Assembly: GCA_026874595.1 (NCBI GenBank)
Contig: CM049314.1
Coordinates: forward strand, 65,570,800 to 65,634,799
Length of the DNA: 64,000 bases
Source of the DNA: Sipunculus nudus
Taxonomy: Eukaryota; Annelida; Sipuncula; Golfingiida; Sipunculidae
Direction: 5' to 3'
The notes below the pieces were generated by a model. It was not told the DNA's origin. It saw nothing but the letters and a program-made list of their open reading frames with translations, and searched no databases. This document shows, piece by piece, positions 33,701 through 45,651 of the stretch; the first letter of the stretch is position 1; each line of letters begins with the position of its first letter. Both the position numbers and the translations under genes were made by a program.

Positions 33701-35339
33701 ACTTGCCCTAGCACTTTTCTCAGTCAAAAGCAAACCGTGACCACGATCTCCTTGGTAAGACAAAGATAAGAATGCAACAAAAATACAGAAATACTAACTT
33801 TAAGTTAATAGAAAGCTTAATGATTACTTTTCTTTGCTTTTGAATGATAACTGTTTATATATAAAAGAGAAAACAGCAAATAAGTCAAATATTACTAGGG
33901 TAGGCAAAATAAAAATCACAAACCATAATCGTACCTTTTTAGGCAGAAGAGGACACAGCCAAACAGAATAAACGTGGCTGAAGCAGAAACTCCGCCACTG
34001 AGTAGGAAGATGTGTTGAACGGATCCTGTGTTGTCTGAAATTAAATATAATTTCCAAACAATCTTCATGAACAACTCAGCTTTCAACTGTTTATTGACTA
34101 TGCAACATAATTTTATTAAATCACATATTTTGAAAAAAAAATAAAACATAACAGTCGAGTGAAAACATATGATACTGAACTTCACCGACCATGACTCATG
34201 CACTTAGGGCCGACATATCCTCTTCGACATTCACACGTGCCGTCTATTTTGCAGCTCCCTCTGCATCCGATGGAGCAGTTTCTATGACAATGCTCCCCAT
34301 AAAATCCTGAACGACAAGCACGACAAATACCATTGGTACAGGAACCCTCACAATTTCCAAGGCATGTAGGGGCCCCGGTGTGACTGTCTATGTTTTTTGT
34401 TGATATATAACCACCGGCTGATGAGGTAGTGGCTGCAAACATAGAGAGATTTAACTTCGTATGATAAGAGAACTATAAATAAAAAACGCATTTTGTAATT
34501 TGCAATAATATTGAAAGATGCATACATAATCTAAACCATGGAGACTTCAGGATTTTTTTTGATAGTTTGAAATAAATTAGATGTCATATCATGTACAATA
34601 AAATAATTCATCAGTTAATGAATGCATGCTGGAATAACTTTTCCACCTTTGAAAAACTCAGGACACATTTTAATGAAGCATCCTTTTGTACATTTTCCAG
34701 CAATAGCGTCACAAGCGCCATGTAAACAGCTTTCAGAACACCGGTCTCGACAATTGTACCTATAGGTACACCGCGATTATTTTGAACACGGGATGTATAT
34801 ATATTATAGGAAGAAAGCAGTTTTAATGCTCACCATTTTCACACACGATCCTTTTGATGAAACTAAGCAGCAGAAGGGCAAGTAAGAACCGCAAGGCTAT
34901 CATCTGAAATGAACGTATATTTCTGGAGACACAATTTTACTCAGGCAACAAGCAGCGTTGTTTGTAACGCATGACCAGTATGACGTCATGACTTGTGTCA
35001 CATAATGATTACATCACAAATGTTGCTTATTATAGATGGAACACACCAACCGACAATGCACTATAGAGATAAGGTAATAACCTTCTAAGAAACGCCTTCC
35101 AGTACTCCAAATTTGACTGGGCTTCGATATAACAAAAGCCGAAACGCCGTATGACCGAAACTAGGCAAATGTATGTTTAAATCAGTGTGGCCAGCAAGTG
35201 CTAAGTTACCATGAATACGCTTTACTCTAAAATAAGAATGTTTAAAGCGGTATTAACGGTATTTTATAACAAATTCAAAAAGATGCCATATAATGCCTAA
35301 AGATGTATTTAATTATTACGTATAAAAATGTTATTTACC
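30585..35339 (-). CDS. Locus B1: small EGF-like single-pass receptor
   Basis: Best candidate for a working gene in the cluster. Minus-strand exons: leader ending at 35339, signal 34834-34903, EGF 34190-34432, TM 33935-34034, microexon 31200-31224, tail 30585-30749. Coding lengths 70+243+100+25+165 make 603 nt, an exact frame of 200 residues plus stop. Expected layout: signal peptide about 1-21, cysteine-rich EGF region about 24-104, TM about 112-134, then a basic juxtamembrane stretch and an acidic, tyrosine-bearing tail. A 138-type EGF exon at 34647-34780 has lost its acceptor and is assumed skipped; its phase (1-1) makes skipping harmless. The family (MEGF/PEAR/SREC) acts in cell-surface recognition and phagocytosis; the ligand here is unknown. 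The weakest site is the EGF donor GTCGGT. Confidence 0.65.
31200..31224 (-). CDS. B1 25-nt juxtamembrane microexon
   Basis: Acceptor CCAG, 25 nt, donor GTAACT. It completes the arginine codon left by the TM exon, adds KDKFLQRK, and restores phase 0 for the tail exon. Without it the tail begins with an immediate TGA, so its inclusion is required for a full-length protein. Confidence 0.7.
31261..31360. repeat. AT-rich low-complexity tract
   Basis: Interrupted 'tatat/atata' text with palindromic character. It lies where copy A carries its direct-repeat insertion. Confidence 0.6.
31505..32660 (-). repeat. Tandem-core element (inverted), copy B, with palindrome end
   Basis: Starts with AGCTCAGCTGACTGAAAGTC and ATCTGAGCT, the palindrome, then 'tttgtccgtccgtctccgtc', followed by diverged 150-165 bp units as in 2290-3970. 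It is the same family as 26780-28880 in reverse orientation, inside the long intron between TM exon and microexon of B1. Confidence 0.7.
32885..32975 (-). mobile_element. tRNA-derived SINE fossil
   Basis: Counterpart of 4262-4350. Reverse strand: TGGTGACGTAATGATTAGGC, GTACTTGCGACCGCAG, GGGCTCCAGTAC. Presence in both blocks dates it before their duplication. Confidence 0.5.
33935..34034 (-). CDS. B1 transmembrane exon
   Basis: TTTCAG acceptor, 100 nt, GTACGA donor, phase 1 in and phase 2 out. It reads NTGSVQHIFLLSGG, then VSASATFILFGCVLFCLK and the start of an arginine: one TM helix with a positively charged stop-transfer. The exon in gene C (54964-55063) has the same length and phases. Confidence 0.75.
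34190..34432 (-). CDS. B1 243-nt EGF-like exon
   Basis: GTTTGCAG acceptor, 243 nt, phase 1-1, 81 residues without stops. After a Ser/Thr-rich start it reads CLGNCEGSCTNGICRAC, GFYGEHCHRNC, GSCKIDGTCECRRGYVGPKC. This is a laminin-type EGF unit as in MEGF10-like proteins. The donor is weak (GTCGGT); a GTGAAG four bases further would destroy the TM frame. The A1 copy is frameshifted. Confidence 0.7.
34647..34780 (-). pseudogene. B1 decayed 138-type EGF exon
   Basis: The core still reads CRDRCSESCLHGACDAIAGK, then CTKGCFIKMCPEF, with a donor-like GTGGAA. The acceptor and the first codons (GCKSGTYG in A3) are gone and a TAA lies upstream in frame. It is probably skipped in B1; the A1 copy is interrupted by the TA microsatellite. 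Confidence 0.7.
34834..34903 (-). CDS. B1 signal-peptide exon
   Basis: ATTTCAG directly before ATG. It reads MIALRFLLALLLLSFIK, then RIVCEN, with a GTGAGC donor leaving one base for the next codon. The A1 homologue keeps the peptide but has lost the acceptor. Confidence 0.75.
34979..35003 (-). promoter_or_regulatory. Conserved TGACGTCA-containing site in intron 1
   Basis: Plus strand TATGACGTCATGACTTGTG, then TCACA. All paralogues keep a related site 50-100 nt upstream of the signal exon: A1 6976-7000 (TATGACGTCAAG), A3 16743-16760 (TATGACGTCATATGACAC), B2 42093-42118, B3 47663-47690, A2 11968-11984 (weaker). TGACGTCA is the CREB/ATF-type bZIP palindrome. Function is inferred from conservation only. 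Confidence 0.4.
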
Positions 35340-35400
35340 TTTATGAAATAATGCAGAATCTCTCAGACCCCAGACTTTGTCTCAAACGATTTTGTCAAAA
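35339..35400 (-). other. B1 non-coding 5' exon (donor end)
   Basis: The text ends TTTCATAAAG then GTAAAT on the minus strand. The same boundary is found at 7343 (A1), 17168 (A3) and 42344 (B2), and damaged at about 12270 (A2) and 48085 (B3). No ATG in frame with the signal exon is evident. The transcription start is unknown, so the upper limit is approximate. Confidence 0.5.
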
Positions 35401-37482
35401 GCAGGATGATTTGTATTCCTAGCATGTTTTTCTTATATGATTTTGATGATTCAACTGCTTAATTGTATAACTTTATTTGCACTTTTGTTTTTCCTATTAT
35501 TTGATAGTTAAATCAGCATGAATAAATGTGTACACTGTAACCACAAAATAATGTTCAATCATGAGGTTGTAGTATGCTGTGGTTAAACCTGAACGCATGC
35601 TGCTGCGTAACCCATGTCAAATATGTGTATACATTGTTTAATGCAAAACATATATAATAACTAGTTATCACATTTTACAAATTGAAAACCACCATGTATA
35701 CTGTGAGAAGACTTTCATATATCGTTTCCGGGCAACTGTTTATGATAACCCATATTAAAGGTTTTAAGTGTAAATTATGTATTGCTAATATCGTTCTCCG
35801 TCGTCTTTTCGTTCAAGCGTATACTGGCAGGGCACAAATCGCAACGGTTGTACAAGAATACTTTTAAATTTATATTCATGAATATCCTTGGAATAGCTCC
35901 CGGAAAACCTTAAGGGTGTGTTATGAGACATCTCTCTCTTCTTGGCAAGGTTAGATACAACACTCCAGTAACTCTATAATTAATGCATGTGTTGCAAAGG
36001 ATCTTGGTTTCAATACTGATGAAGGATCTGTAGTGTCATCAGCTGCCAAAACCTGGTGGACAAACGTATCTTCTCTAAGTTAAGCATTTTAGCTGTTATT
36101 TTGAAACAGCCAAATAATAGGTATTGCATCAGTATTGCAGCTGTAGATCAACTTATAGGTCATGAATAGTTTCATAAGTTCGTGAAGATTGATTGCATCA
36201 CAGGTTTATTTCCATTTTCGCTCATTTTTTCTATAATTGAGATTTTCAAATGACAGGAATTGTATCAGTTTCTTAACTGTGATTTCATTTAGTGCCCCGA
36301 AACTGCGTATATTTACAGACCGTGGCCATTTTTAACAGTCCCTTGAGACTGGTGGTAACATCTGTTTTATATGTATTTTTCTGCGCACTGTTCGCTATAT
36401 ATATTTTTTAATCGGCCAATAATCTTATTCATGTGAGTTTCTCTTAAGTTGATTTACGCAATGTTCTGAAACCTCATTTCTTCTTTGATTTTGATCTGAT
36501 TTACCATTTCCTGTAGAATGGTGCCGCCGCCTGTAATCTCCTATATGTTTCGCAAAGCTACGCTTAATTATACTGATGCGTATGTATCCCTCGTCATTAC
36601 GGCAGTTTGCAGCTCACAAATCAAAGAATATTTATTTGATTTCTAAAGAAATTGAAGATGCAATGTTTATACTGATTTAGAAAAATAATATTTGAGGACA
36701 CTTCCCCTCTTCAGAATTCAAAACAAAATTATGCTATTCTTAAAAAAAATTAAGAGTAGTGAACTTTTGGCGAAAATGTCATGTTAGACAGCTAAGCATC
36801 GTAAGATCACTTTTTGTAAATATTAGCCATTCTATAACATACTTTTATGACAATGTCATTTTGACAGTGCATTACCCTCACGATAGAAATTTAAGGTTAC
36901 CTTTCTCCGTCATATGACTGGGTCAATTTATCTTATGTATTTATGCATGTGATAATAATAAATTTAAAGATTTTTTTCTCGCTCACAAACTCATAAACAA
37001 ACAGACAAAGAGAGAGTCATCGGAAACGGTTAAAACATATGTTTCACTACCTATATAAGTGGTGACTGCAACATACACACTGTAAACACATCACAGACTC
37101 AGTGAAAGGAAATTCCCATTGTTACCTATCTGCATAATATAAAGTCGTGCGCAGTAGTCTTATTTTGAGGTGTTTCAGCAGGCACGTTGATTGCATGAAG
37201 CAACAGGCCCGGTCAGCTCCTTCACCAATGAATAGGCCCGTTAGCTAAGGTTCCAGTATATGGCTCCGTCCATTTTTAAAAAATAATAATAATTCATAAG
37301 AATTGGCCGTCAAGAGGAAAGTCAAAGTTTCATTTCTCCGAAGATGTCACCCATATCCCTGTTGTTACGTTTTAGACTCTTCTTTTGAAGTTCCTTAACC
37401 AAAATCGGCAAATCTTTAGCGTCTGCGAGTGACTCGGTTCAGAATGTACTGATGATATTGTCCACGGTGTTTAATTGACCAT
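35401..37482. other. Intergenic spacer B1-B2, no gene seen
   Basis: Aligns with 7344-9518. It is AT-rich with scattered matches to copy A, and no exon or element is recognised. Confidence 0.55.
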
Positions 37483-37659
37483 TTACATTATGTTCACAAC
37501 CGCATAAGCTACTACTTCATCACGTGATGAGCGTCTGTAGTGGTCCTGAATGTCCTGAAAAGTAACAACTCGTGGCTCCACTTGTTCTTGACTGCCACGT
37601 TCTCTCCGGGATTCTTCGGCACTTATCCTGTCCGGTAGTTGAATTGTTTCCTTCATCAT
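37483..37659 (-). pseudogene. B2 cytoplasmic-tail exon (frame intact)
   Basis: TTTAAG acceptor, 177 nt, MMKETIQLPDRISAEESRR, then TFQDIQDHYRRSSRDE and AYAVVNIM before TAA. The acceptor is intact, unlike A2. Two tyrosines lie in the last third; YAVV is a Y-x-x-hydrophobic pattern. Confidence 0.7.
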
Positions 37660-38490
37660 CTTAAATACTAAAAGAAAGAGAAAATATATAACGTCCCAAG
37701 AGGATGAATGGAAAATCGAGACAAACGTCGGACACTAAAATAAAAGTAAAATAAAATTAAACATTTTAATGGTAAAAAATAAAAGGATGGAAGGATATCC
37801 GTAAATGAAAAGGAAAGGAATTATTATGTGAATAATTTGTAAATTAGGATAGTAATATCCTTCCTTGACTCGGTGTATTTTGCCTCCTCTGACATCTATA
37901 GATATTACACAATAATGTTTTACAGATGCATATGTAAAAATTTTATTGACACCTAGAGTTGATATCGCTGGATTTGCATAAGGTAAATGCTAAAACATAA
38001 GAATAGTAGGATAAATATTAAAGTGTCAGTTATGCAGTTGAGGAATAACGTTCGTGGTTGTACTTATCCATCCATACTGATTGTAAGTATAATCTGCTTT
38101 CACGGGAGTTCAGCAAGTAGGTCGCAAGCAAATGCTTAGCAGTCCAGTGTTAAATTTCACTAAGGACGTCCAACGTACAATATGCTTTAAATTCGCTTCA
38201 CATCAATCTATTCAATCATTCACAATGATGATTAAATATAATTTTATGCTTTCTCGTGGCGTAAAAAGACACAAAAATAGCATGTTTTCTCAGTTAGACA
38301 TTTATGTAGATATTGTATTTTGGCTTCGTATGCCATAACAATGAAACTGTTTGTTCAACTAACATGATATGGCAGACTCTGGATAAATTGGACACATTTA
38401 GGAACATTTATGTAAAAAACTACTACAAAATCATATTTTACTAGATTTTGCCAAGGCCAGCAAAATAAAACCTACAGGTTACGTCTCTAC

Positions 38491-38572
38491 CTTTTGAACC
38501 AGAACAGGACACAACCAAACAGGACGAGCAACGCTGAAGCGGAAATCCCGGCAGCTACTGGAACAGTGTTCT
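38491..38572 (-). pseudogene. B2 transmembrane exon (frame intact)
   Basis: TTCCAG acceptor, 82 nt, GTAGAG donor, phase 1 in and 2 out: ENTVPVAAGISASALLVLFG, then CVLFWFK. It is 18 nt shorter than the B1 and C exons, all at the extracellular side. Missing entirely from A2. Confidence 0.7.
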
Positions 38573-39904
38573 CTGGAATAAAGAACATGCCATTGGTATA
38601 ATTATATAAATAAATTGCATTTGTACTTCTTTCATATATCCCAAAATGATTTTGATAAGGCCACATTAGAATAAGTTTCTGTCTGTTCGCATTGTGGTAG
38701 AGAATTGCACTAAATAGAGTGCATACCTGTGCCCACGAAAAATAAATCCTAGCAACCGGATCCACCCCGTTAACTGGATCTGCATTAAGAATTAGTTTTC
38801 TACTTATCCTTTTCACACAAATACTCGTTTACTTTTTACAAATGGCTTTTCAAGGCAACAATAATTAAGGTAAATAATTAATTATTGATTTAGAATTGTA
38901 ATTTTAACTTCTTATTCTTTTTCTCTACCATGCAATAATTTTCCTGGAATATCGGTATATTGGTGCTATCATATTTGTTAACAAACTAATATCAGGAAAA
39001 TGGCCAATAGTGAAGAAACTTCTAGGAACAACATTTTCTTACTGCAACCACTAAATGACACATTGAATGTAAATCCATGGTCTGGCTGACTGTTAAAAAA
39101 AACAGACTTCTTAACCAAAGCAGATATGCTGGATTGATGATAATCCCAAAAGCCATGAAAACTTATCTCATTTCTCTATAGAGAAGACACATATAGAGAA
39201 GACAATATATCATCTGTCACTTTCGGAAGCATACAAAGAGTAACATGTTTTATCATTCTTGTTATCTCCGGTACCAGAGCCAGGGAGAGCAACACAAATA
39301 AAGTATTGAAATCATTGACCCTGGAGGCTCTACCCAAATTACACAAAGAGCTTTAGTTCTAGACTTAATATTGATCAGCAGACCTATACTATAATAGTTG
39401 GCCGATAAGGGGAGCAGTTTTCATTACGTATTTTCATTGTGTCTGAATAATCACATTTATATTTTTATTTTTAACACAGATATATGAATAATGCAGAGCT
39501 AATTAGCTAATGCAGTGGGAACTAAAGATAGAAATAGGGCGAAAATTTACCGGATGTGTAATGCGCCACGGTTGGAAAAATTTGGACATACGTTTTGGTT
39601 CAGGAACAGGTCCCGGACGCAGATAAGAATAAAACAGAATTTACTCTTAATTTCTAAAGATTAAAGTCTACTCCAAAACTTTGGTGAAGTTACTCTAGTT
39701 AGCCCTAAATTTATTAGCTTCCAAGCCCAGTGCTACAAACATATCAAACTATTTTTACAACTCATATATTTGAGATCAAAAATATAACCGCGTGGTCTCG
39801 CATCCAAGTGTCTAAACGATCTGACTTGTCCTACAAAGAAAGCTTAGAAAGTAGAACACCTCCATAAAAAAATATGAACGTACGTTCGGTTTGAAACATT
39901 TACT

Positions 39905-40033
39905 GAGGTAGGCTTGCTGATCGCTGTGTACATTTCTGTCCAGTCAAACGCAACTCCCGTTTACTCTATCACAAGGGCTGTTGCAGGAACAGTTCCCTAA
40001 ACATAGGCGGGGATATATACACCATTGGCAATC
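39905..40033 (-). pseudogene. B2 144-type EGF exon, deleted 13 nt
   Basis: Keeps RLCLGNCSCNSPCDRVNGSC, then a deletion of 13 nt relative to A2 creates TGA after GSCV. The downstream KCTQRSAS text is out of frame. The equivalent A2 exon is open. Confidence 0.75.
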
Positions 40034-40278
40034 TATAATAAAGAAAAAAGGGTTTAAAAAGATATTCCATGAACACTGAAGATATTGGCAATCATAGAAA
40101 TATGAATTTGAACTCGAATAGATATTATGAAACATGTATCAATCTTTAAAATAAGTTGCCAGGCACGAATATTATATTTAAATAAAAACTATTATAGTAG
40201 TACATCACTGGGTCACGTGAATGCACATTTCACTATCAAATACATGGACAAATTCAGAGATAAACGATTAATGCCTAC

Positions 40279-40416
40279 CTTTATAGCACTCCGGACCATT
40301 TTTTCCGAATAAACACCCTTTTGTACATTTTCCTGTGAAAGCATCACAAGCGCCATCTACGCAGCTTTCAGAACACCTTTCGCGACAATTATACCCGTAT
40401 GTACTGCTTTTACATG
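40279..40416 (-). pseudogene. B2 138-nt EGF exon (frame intact)
   Basis: TTCACAG acceptor, 138 nt, GTAGGC donor, phase 1-1: ACKSSTYGYNCRERC, SCVDGACDAFTGKC, GKNGPECYK. Undamaged, in a locus otherwise dead. Confidence 0.75.
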
Positions 40417-41231
40417 CTGTGAATAACAAAATTCAGCATTACTGGCAAAACCTTTCATTTAAATTCCATCTAAATGCTATGACCTATAAATTGGATCTCA
40501 AATGAAAAGCAGTACTGTTTTAATGATTTTTGTACATGTCTGAATATTAAAAAATTACATTTATAAAAGGTACTAAGGTGGAGTCCAGTGAGATAAAGCC
40601 ACATTCTCATGGGATATATTAAATTATTTTATTTTTATATTTTCCCTCTGCAATGCTGAAACAGATTTTATATCACGAATTCGAAACAGCTTTGACTTAT
40701 CCAAATTAAAGTGGTTATTGCCGGGGTAGTTACTTGAATTGATTAAAATGAGGTCAAATAAATTGCGTCTACACGTTTTCCGAACATGCGATATTGTGTG
40801 TGACGATATAAATACATTATATACTCAACTGATTCACAGATTGATGTTCTACTATAACTAACTTAAACTTAAAAATCGGATATTCTAGTTGTTAGATATT
40901 TTACGCGTGGTTGAACGATGACACATTCACACAAAAGAAAAGAATCTAAGTCATCATCTAAATCTAATTCATTTCTGAGACAATTAATATATTGAAGTTT
41001 TACCTATTGGTTTTAACCAGTCAAATATGCATAATCAATAAAAATCTATTTTCACATTTGCATTCTGAGTACAGGTAAGATACCGTTGGGTATGCATCAC
41101 TAATATTGTTCTCCCACCAAAATTAATAATTTGATTTGATGTTTAAAGCGTTAACACCGATGGGTGATTGTAACTGCTGAAACCCGTCGCATTTTCTCCA
41201 ACTTACCAAGCAAGTATTGTATATCACTTAC

Positions 41232-41449
41232 GTACAATACAAATCGGCGGACTAAACCCAAGTTTACAGTAACAAACGCCAGTCGCCTTTCCACAGGTTT
41301 GTGTTTTACAGTTTCTTGAACATTTCCTCTGACATTTTAATCCATAATAACCAGGATCACATGATATACATACACCTGTGATTTTATAACAGTGTTCTGC
41401 GCAGAATGGCGAGCTTGATGACAGGTCGTCGAGTTGCTTTCTTCGCACA
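41232..41449 (-). pseudogene. B2 222-type EGF exon, 4-nt deletion
   Basis: Measures 218 nt against 222 in A2 and A3. The missing bases lie near 41415-41425 and shift frame. Downstream it still reads CAEHCYKITGVCISC, YYGLKCQRKCSRNC and CGKATGVCYCKLGF. Splice sites are intact. Confidence 0.8.
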
Positions 41450-42344
41450 CTGAAAAAGAAAAAAAAAAAAACTTTAACTGAACTTCTACACCCAATGCAA
41501 TACATTTGCTCTCAACTCTTTCCACTCATAACCCTTGTTTGAAACCTGCAATTCATGTGTCCCATTGGTGGAAGTATTTTCCACCATCTGCAAACATCCT
41601 TGCATTGAGATTCGGCAGAGGCTACCTTTGATGGCTATGGGTGTAAATGAAATGAAGACAAATGTTATGTGACCATTAAGTAGGAAGTATATTAAGCAAA
41701 TTGAGATTTGTCTTTTTTATTACGATAGATAATGAAAAGCTATGACGAAATTAAAGCAATATGACCGTTATCATAAACGAGAGCTGTTGTATGATGATTT
41801 TAATTAGTTAGGATAATAATAAAAAAGTGAAATATTAAGAAACTCCTTTATGATTCCTCGAGCTCCCTGACACATGAATGGTTACCCATGATCCAGTTTC
41901 CAAATTCTCTATTTTACTGGTTCCATGGATGTTGTGGGTAGAATTAAATTTAAAAGCTCACCGGGTTTATTATCTACCTCTGCTATTAAGCATACAAGTA
42001 GCAGTCCAAGTAAAGTCTGGCCAGAAGGTATCTGAAGAATAAATAATAACAGAAAAACAACGTACACTGTGTACCAGCCTTTTGGTGTACAATATGACAT
42101 TTTATGTCACGTGACACGAAACAATAATATATTATGAAAGGATGAGGGGTCATAGATAGATTTCGGATAGACCCTGCACGTTGAAAAAAAAAATCGGCGT
42201 TTATGTAGGTGCATGGATTGCTACTTCAGATATTACTTTGGTTGGGTCAGAAACGAAAACTTTGTATACCCAAAACACAAGATAAGATAGGAAGCCGTAT
42301 AAAAGTCAATAGTCTGATCGAAACACTCACAATTCATTCTTACC

Positions 42345-45300
42345 TTTATGAAGTTCAGCAGAGTCTCACTGAGCCAAACCAGGTTTAAATGGTGATATTG
42401 GCCAAAACAATTTGTTTGATATTACATTTACGCTACATTTATTATGTTCATACAACAGCGTATTTGTATTACTTAATCAATATAATAATATAATAACCGT
42501 TGGCTAATTAACGTTGTTATCATGTTACTTTAAAACAGTTTGGACATTTCAGTATGATGGGGCTACACACAAGAACCATGTAAACAATGTTTATAGAATT
42601 CATGCGTTACTATTAAATAACCGCATCCCCTGGATAACATATTACACAAATTTGTATCAGGTTACATTCATTTGCCATTGTTCTGTATAATTATTTGACG
42701 TAAAGATTAGCTGTGATCGAATGCAGCATAGGGTTATGCGGATAGCTTGATTTGTCCGAGCAATATCTCATAGTTTTCGATGTTTTTTGACGACATTTTG
42801 CAGAAATACGGACCACGTGGCAAACCCGAAATTATCATTATTCTGAGAGGTATTTTCAAAATCAATCCCGCATTTTGTCTGCTGTCCAATATTTTTCCTT
42901 AATCACATAAACGACAAATCCTAAAATTTCCTCATCACTTCTTGGGTTTTACGATTTCATTACTGAATCTTGGTCTTCGTTTTTACACTCATAGTTTTAT
43001 TTAAGCATCTTTTTTTCATATAAATAGTATTTTCTATTCTCAGAATTTATCACTAAGTAATTTAGAATGGATGGTAAAATATGGTTTAATCCCTGGTTTA
43101 TCAAGCCATTGGTGTAGAGGTCGACGGTCACGATACATTGGTAAAGGTAAAGCCTAGCGACCTATGGGCTGGCTCCATGTGCCGTGTCTAAAAGGGGATC
43201 AATGGGCCTAATATAGTACAAAAATATACTAGCGTCCCAATCAAATCGCTTATAATATATAGCAGAACCTTACTAACACATTTCTGTGAGATCAGAAATT
43301 CAATGCGGGTTTCGAGTGGAAACAGTGATCGACTGTAGATTACTTTAGAGAGGCAACGGGATGTCACGGGGCTAACCATGACGCAAAACAAAGGGAGGCG
43401 GGTCAGGAGCCATAGTTGATTAGACAACGAGAAATATCCTCGCTTCTTTGTTAAAAGAACATATTTTTATTGATATACTGTATGTTTATTTAGCTCCATT
43501 CCTGTTCATATACCCTGAAAATATAGTAATAATAATAATTATAATAATAATAATAATAATAAACACAAACACATACACTTTCGGTAAGAGCTGGTATCCC
43601 CCTTTTTAATGGTTTTGGGGATATATTCATGAAATGAGGAAAGTTGGCTCATTTGTTTTATTCTAAAAGTTGAAACAATTCAGTTGGATACTCAATAGGA
43701 TATGTTCCAATATCTTTACAGCAATTTGTGCAGCTATTCACGTGGAAAGAAATTCTTACCTTGATATGTTTACCTTGAAGACCTGGTTAGTGATGATGCT
43801 TACATTTGTGAACCGGAATGGGACGCGGGGGCTTTCAGATTCTCAAAGATCTTTGAATGGTAACATTAAATATGCATATTATTGTTGGACATTTAAAGGA
43901 TAAATTGACCCAAGAAAGACATGAAAGATGAATTAAATGTATGTTTTAAGTCAGGAAAGCTTTTCATAAAGAAAAAAAAAAAAACTGGAATATGCATAAC
44001 TTAGTTGTAGCAGAAAAGGGTTTAGGCTTATAGTTAGATATCACCCCGTAAGAGTCTGATCCCACATTACACTTTGCTATCCTGGTCTAGGGTCTTTTCA
44101 TGTTTGGATCCTGTCTGGGCTCCCGGGGGAGCATACACCCTAAAACACGTCTTTGTTGACGCAATAGGGGTATCCATCCTACATTTTGCTAGGCGCCCAT
44201 GCACGACCAGTACCCAATTACTCCTTTGTGGAGAGAGCGCACCCATGTGGTAAAGACTCTGGCGAGTCTTAGCGCGGATGTGGTGTGAACGGGTTTCGAC
44301 CCCACAACGTTTCGGTCACAAGTCCAGTGCCCTAAACATTACGCCAACACGCCCTACATTGGTTCATTCACCCAGCATGCTTTTACTTCGAAATTGAATT
44401 ATTTCGACTCAGGTGCGTAAATTACAAATAACTAACTAAATTGAGCAAATGTAGAATATTTATCTCTCAGATCAATGCAAAAGAGGGTAATTGCTCGTGA
44501 AAAATGTTTAATATATTTAAGAATCTGTAGATCTGTGTTTCGCTGTATTATATGTGACACGGTATCGTAAATATAAACAAAACATATGCACGGGCTTCCT
44601 TGGATAGTTTACGTGATAGAACTGTATCCCGAATTGTTGAAGATGTAAATACAAGGTGCATGATAGTGCAGCGACACCTGTTATAGTCATTTTAACAAAA
44701 GGATTACCTAAAAGAATGGGGGATTAACAATATTTGCTTGCTGACACAAGAAATGAGTACAAAGGCATCGAGAGCAACATGGCTTTTTTGCATTTACTGA
44801 CCACTAAATTGAGTCGGTGACTGGGTCAAATGTCAGGCCAAACATGCTTAAATCCGTCACTGACAGTTAGGGCTATCCATATGGAAAAAAAAATCTTAAT
44901 CCTGCGCTAGAGGTTGAATGTGTAATACGCATATGTCGTTAATAACCAGTTTACCTAGCGCAGGCATTCCGGTCTTTCCTGTTGACAGTTCGGCTGTGTT
45001 CTGTGGTTACCTCCAAGAAATTAAAAACAAACACATATCTGGCGGTCTCAAATTACGTGAAAGCAAATATTGGTAGTGAGACAACAAGTTTTTTTATAGG
45101 CGATAATGCTAAGGAAGACCCATACATTTGTCGAGTCTCAGGAAATTGTTTTGGAGGAATGTATATGGCTATCCGGTGTGAGGAGTCCAGTCGGATCGTA
45201 AGTGACAGCAGGGTCGATATCGTGGTCTGGTGGGAAGCCTCAAAAGAAACTCAAGATCTTCAAGCTTCATTGTAGTCGAAACCTCTTCCAAATGCTCACT

Positions 45301-45640
45301 GCAATAGTGCCTGCGAGTGTAGGATGACAATGGATCCCATGTGCGAAATAGGTAAAAACCGGGAAAGAACTAAAGTGAGAACAATTTCAAATAAATATGT
45401 TCCATTGTCGCTTATATTAGCAATTATAGATACTTGAATTTTAACTCTAAGATATATTTTTTTCTTCAAAAGATTATATCGTGACCTCTGTAGTTATTTC
45501 TAAGGTACGGTAATTAAATGAAAAAAGCTATCACGTGACTTTCAACATAGATTACATCTCAGTAGATAAATATGACCAATCATCATATGAAACTTTTGTC
45601 TTACTAAGACAGGGTACATAAAACAATTAAGAGGTAAACG
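42345..45640. other. Spacer B2-B3
   Basis: The first 400 bp match the upstream regions of A2, A3 and B3. The rest has no counterpart in A except the inverted end of the homopolymer repeat (about 43755-43860) and the segment at 44940-45480 shared with 13560-14080. An interrupted (AAT)n run lies at 43527-43561. No gene is recognised. Confidence 0.5.
44262..44360 (-). mobile_element. tRNA-derived SINE fossil
   Basis: Reverse strand: GGGCGTGTTGGCGTAATG, TTTAGGGCACTGGACTTGTG, then GTGGGGTCGAAACCCG. It resembles the SINE type at 4262 and 32885 but lies at a non-homologous site. Confidence 0.55.
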
Positions 45641-45651
45641 GTTATTGTGTA

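Larger units (their letters stand above)
37483..42344 (-). pseudogene. Locus B2: full-architecture EGF receptor, broken
   Basis: Shows the whole ancestral order on the minus strand: leader ending 42344, signal 41962-42031, EGF 41232-41449, EGF 40279-40416, EGF about 39905-40033, TM 38491-38572, microexon 37864-37888, tail 37483-37659. With undamaged exon lengths (70+222+138+144+82+25+177) the frame closes at 858 nt, about 285 residues. Lesions seen: start codon ATA instead of ATG; a 4-nt deletion in the 222-type exon; a 13-nt deletion creating TGA in the 144-type exon; the microexon donor GT changed to GA. The 138 exon, TM exon and tail are clean. Damage is mostly different from that in A2. 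Confidence 0.85.

Noticed and set aside
44982-45275. 97-residue plus-strand frame as a gene
   Set aside because: The homologous stretch at about 13700-13960 does not keep the frame, and no splice sites or family motifs are visible.
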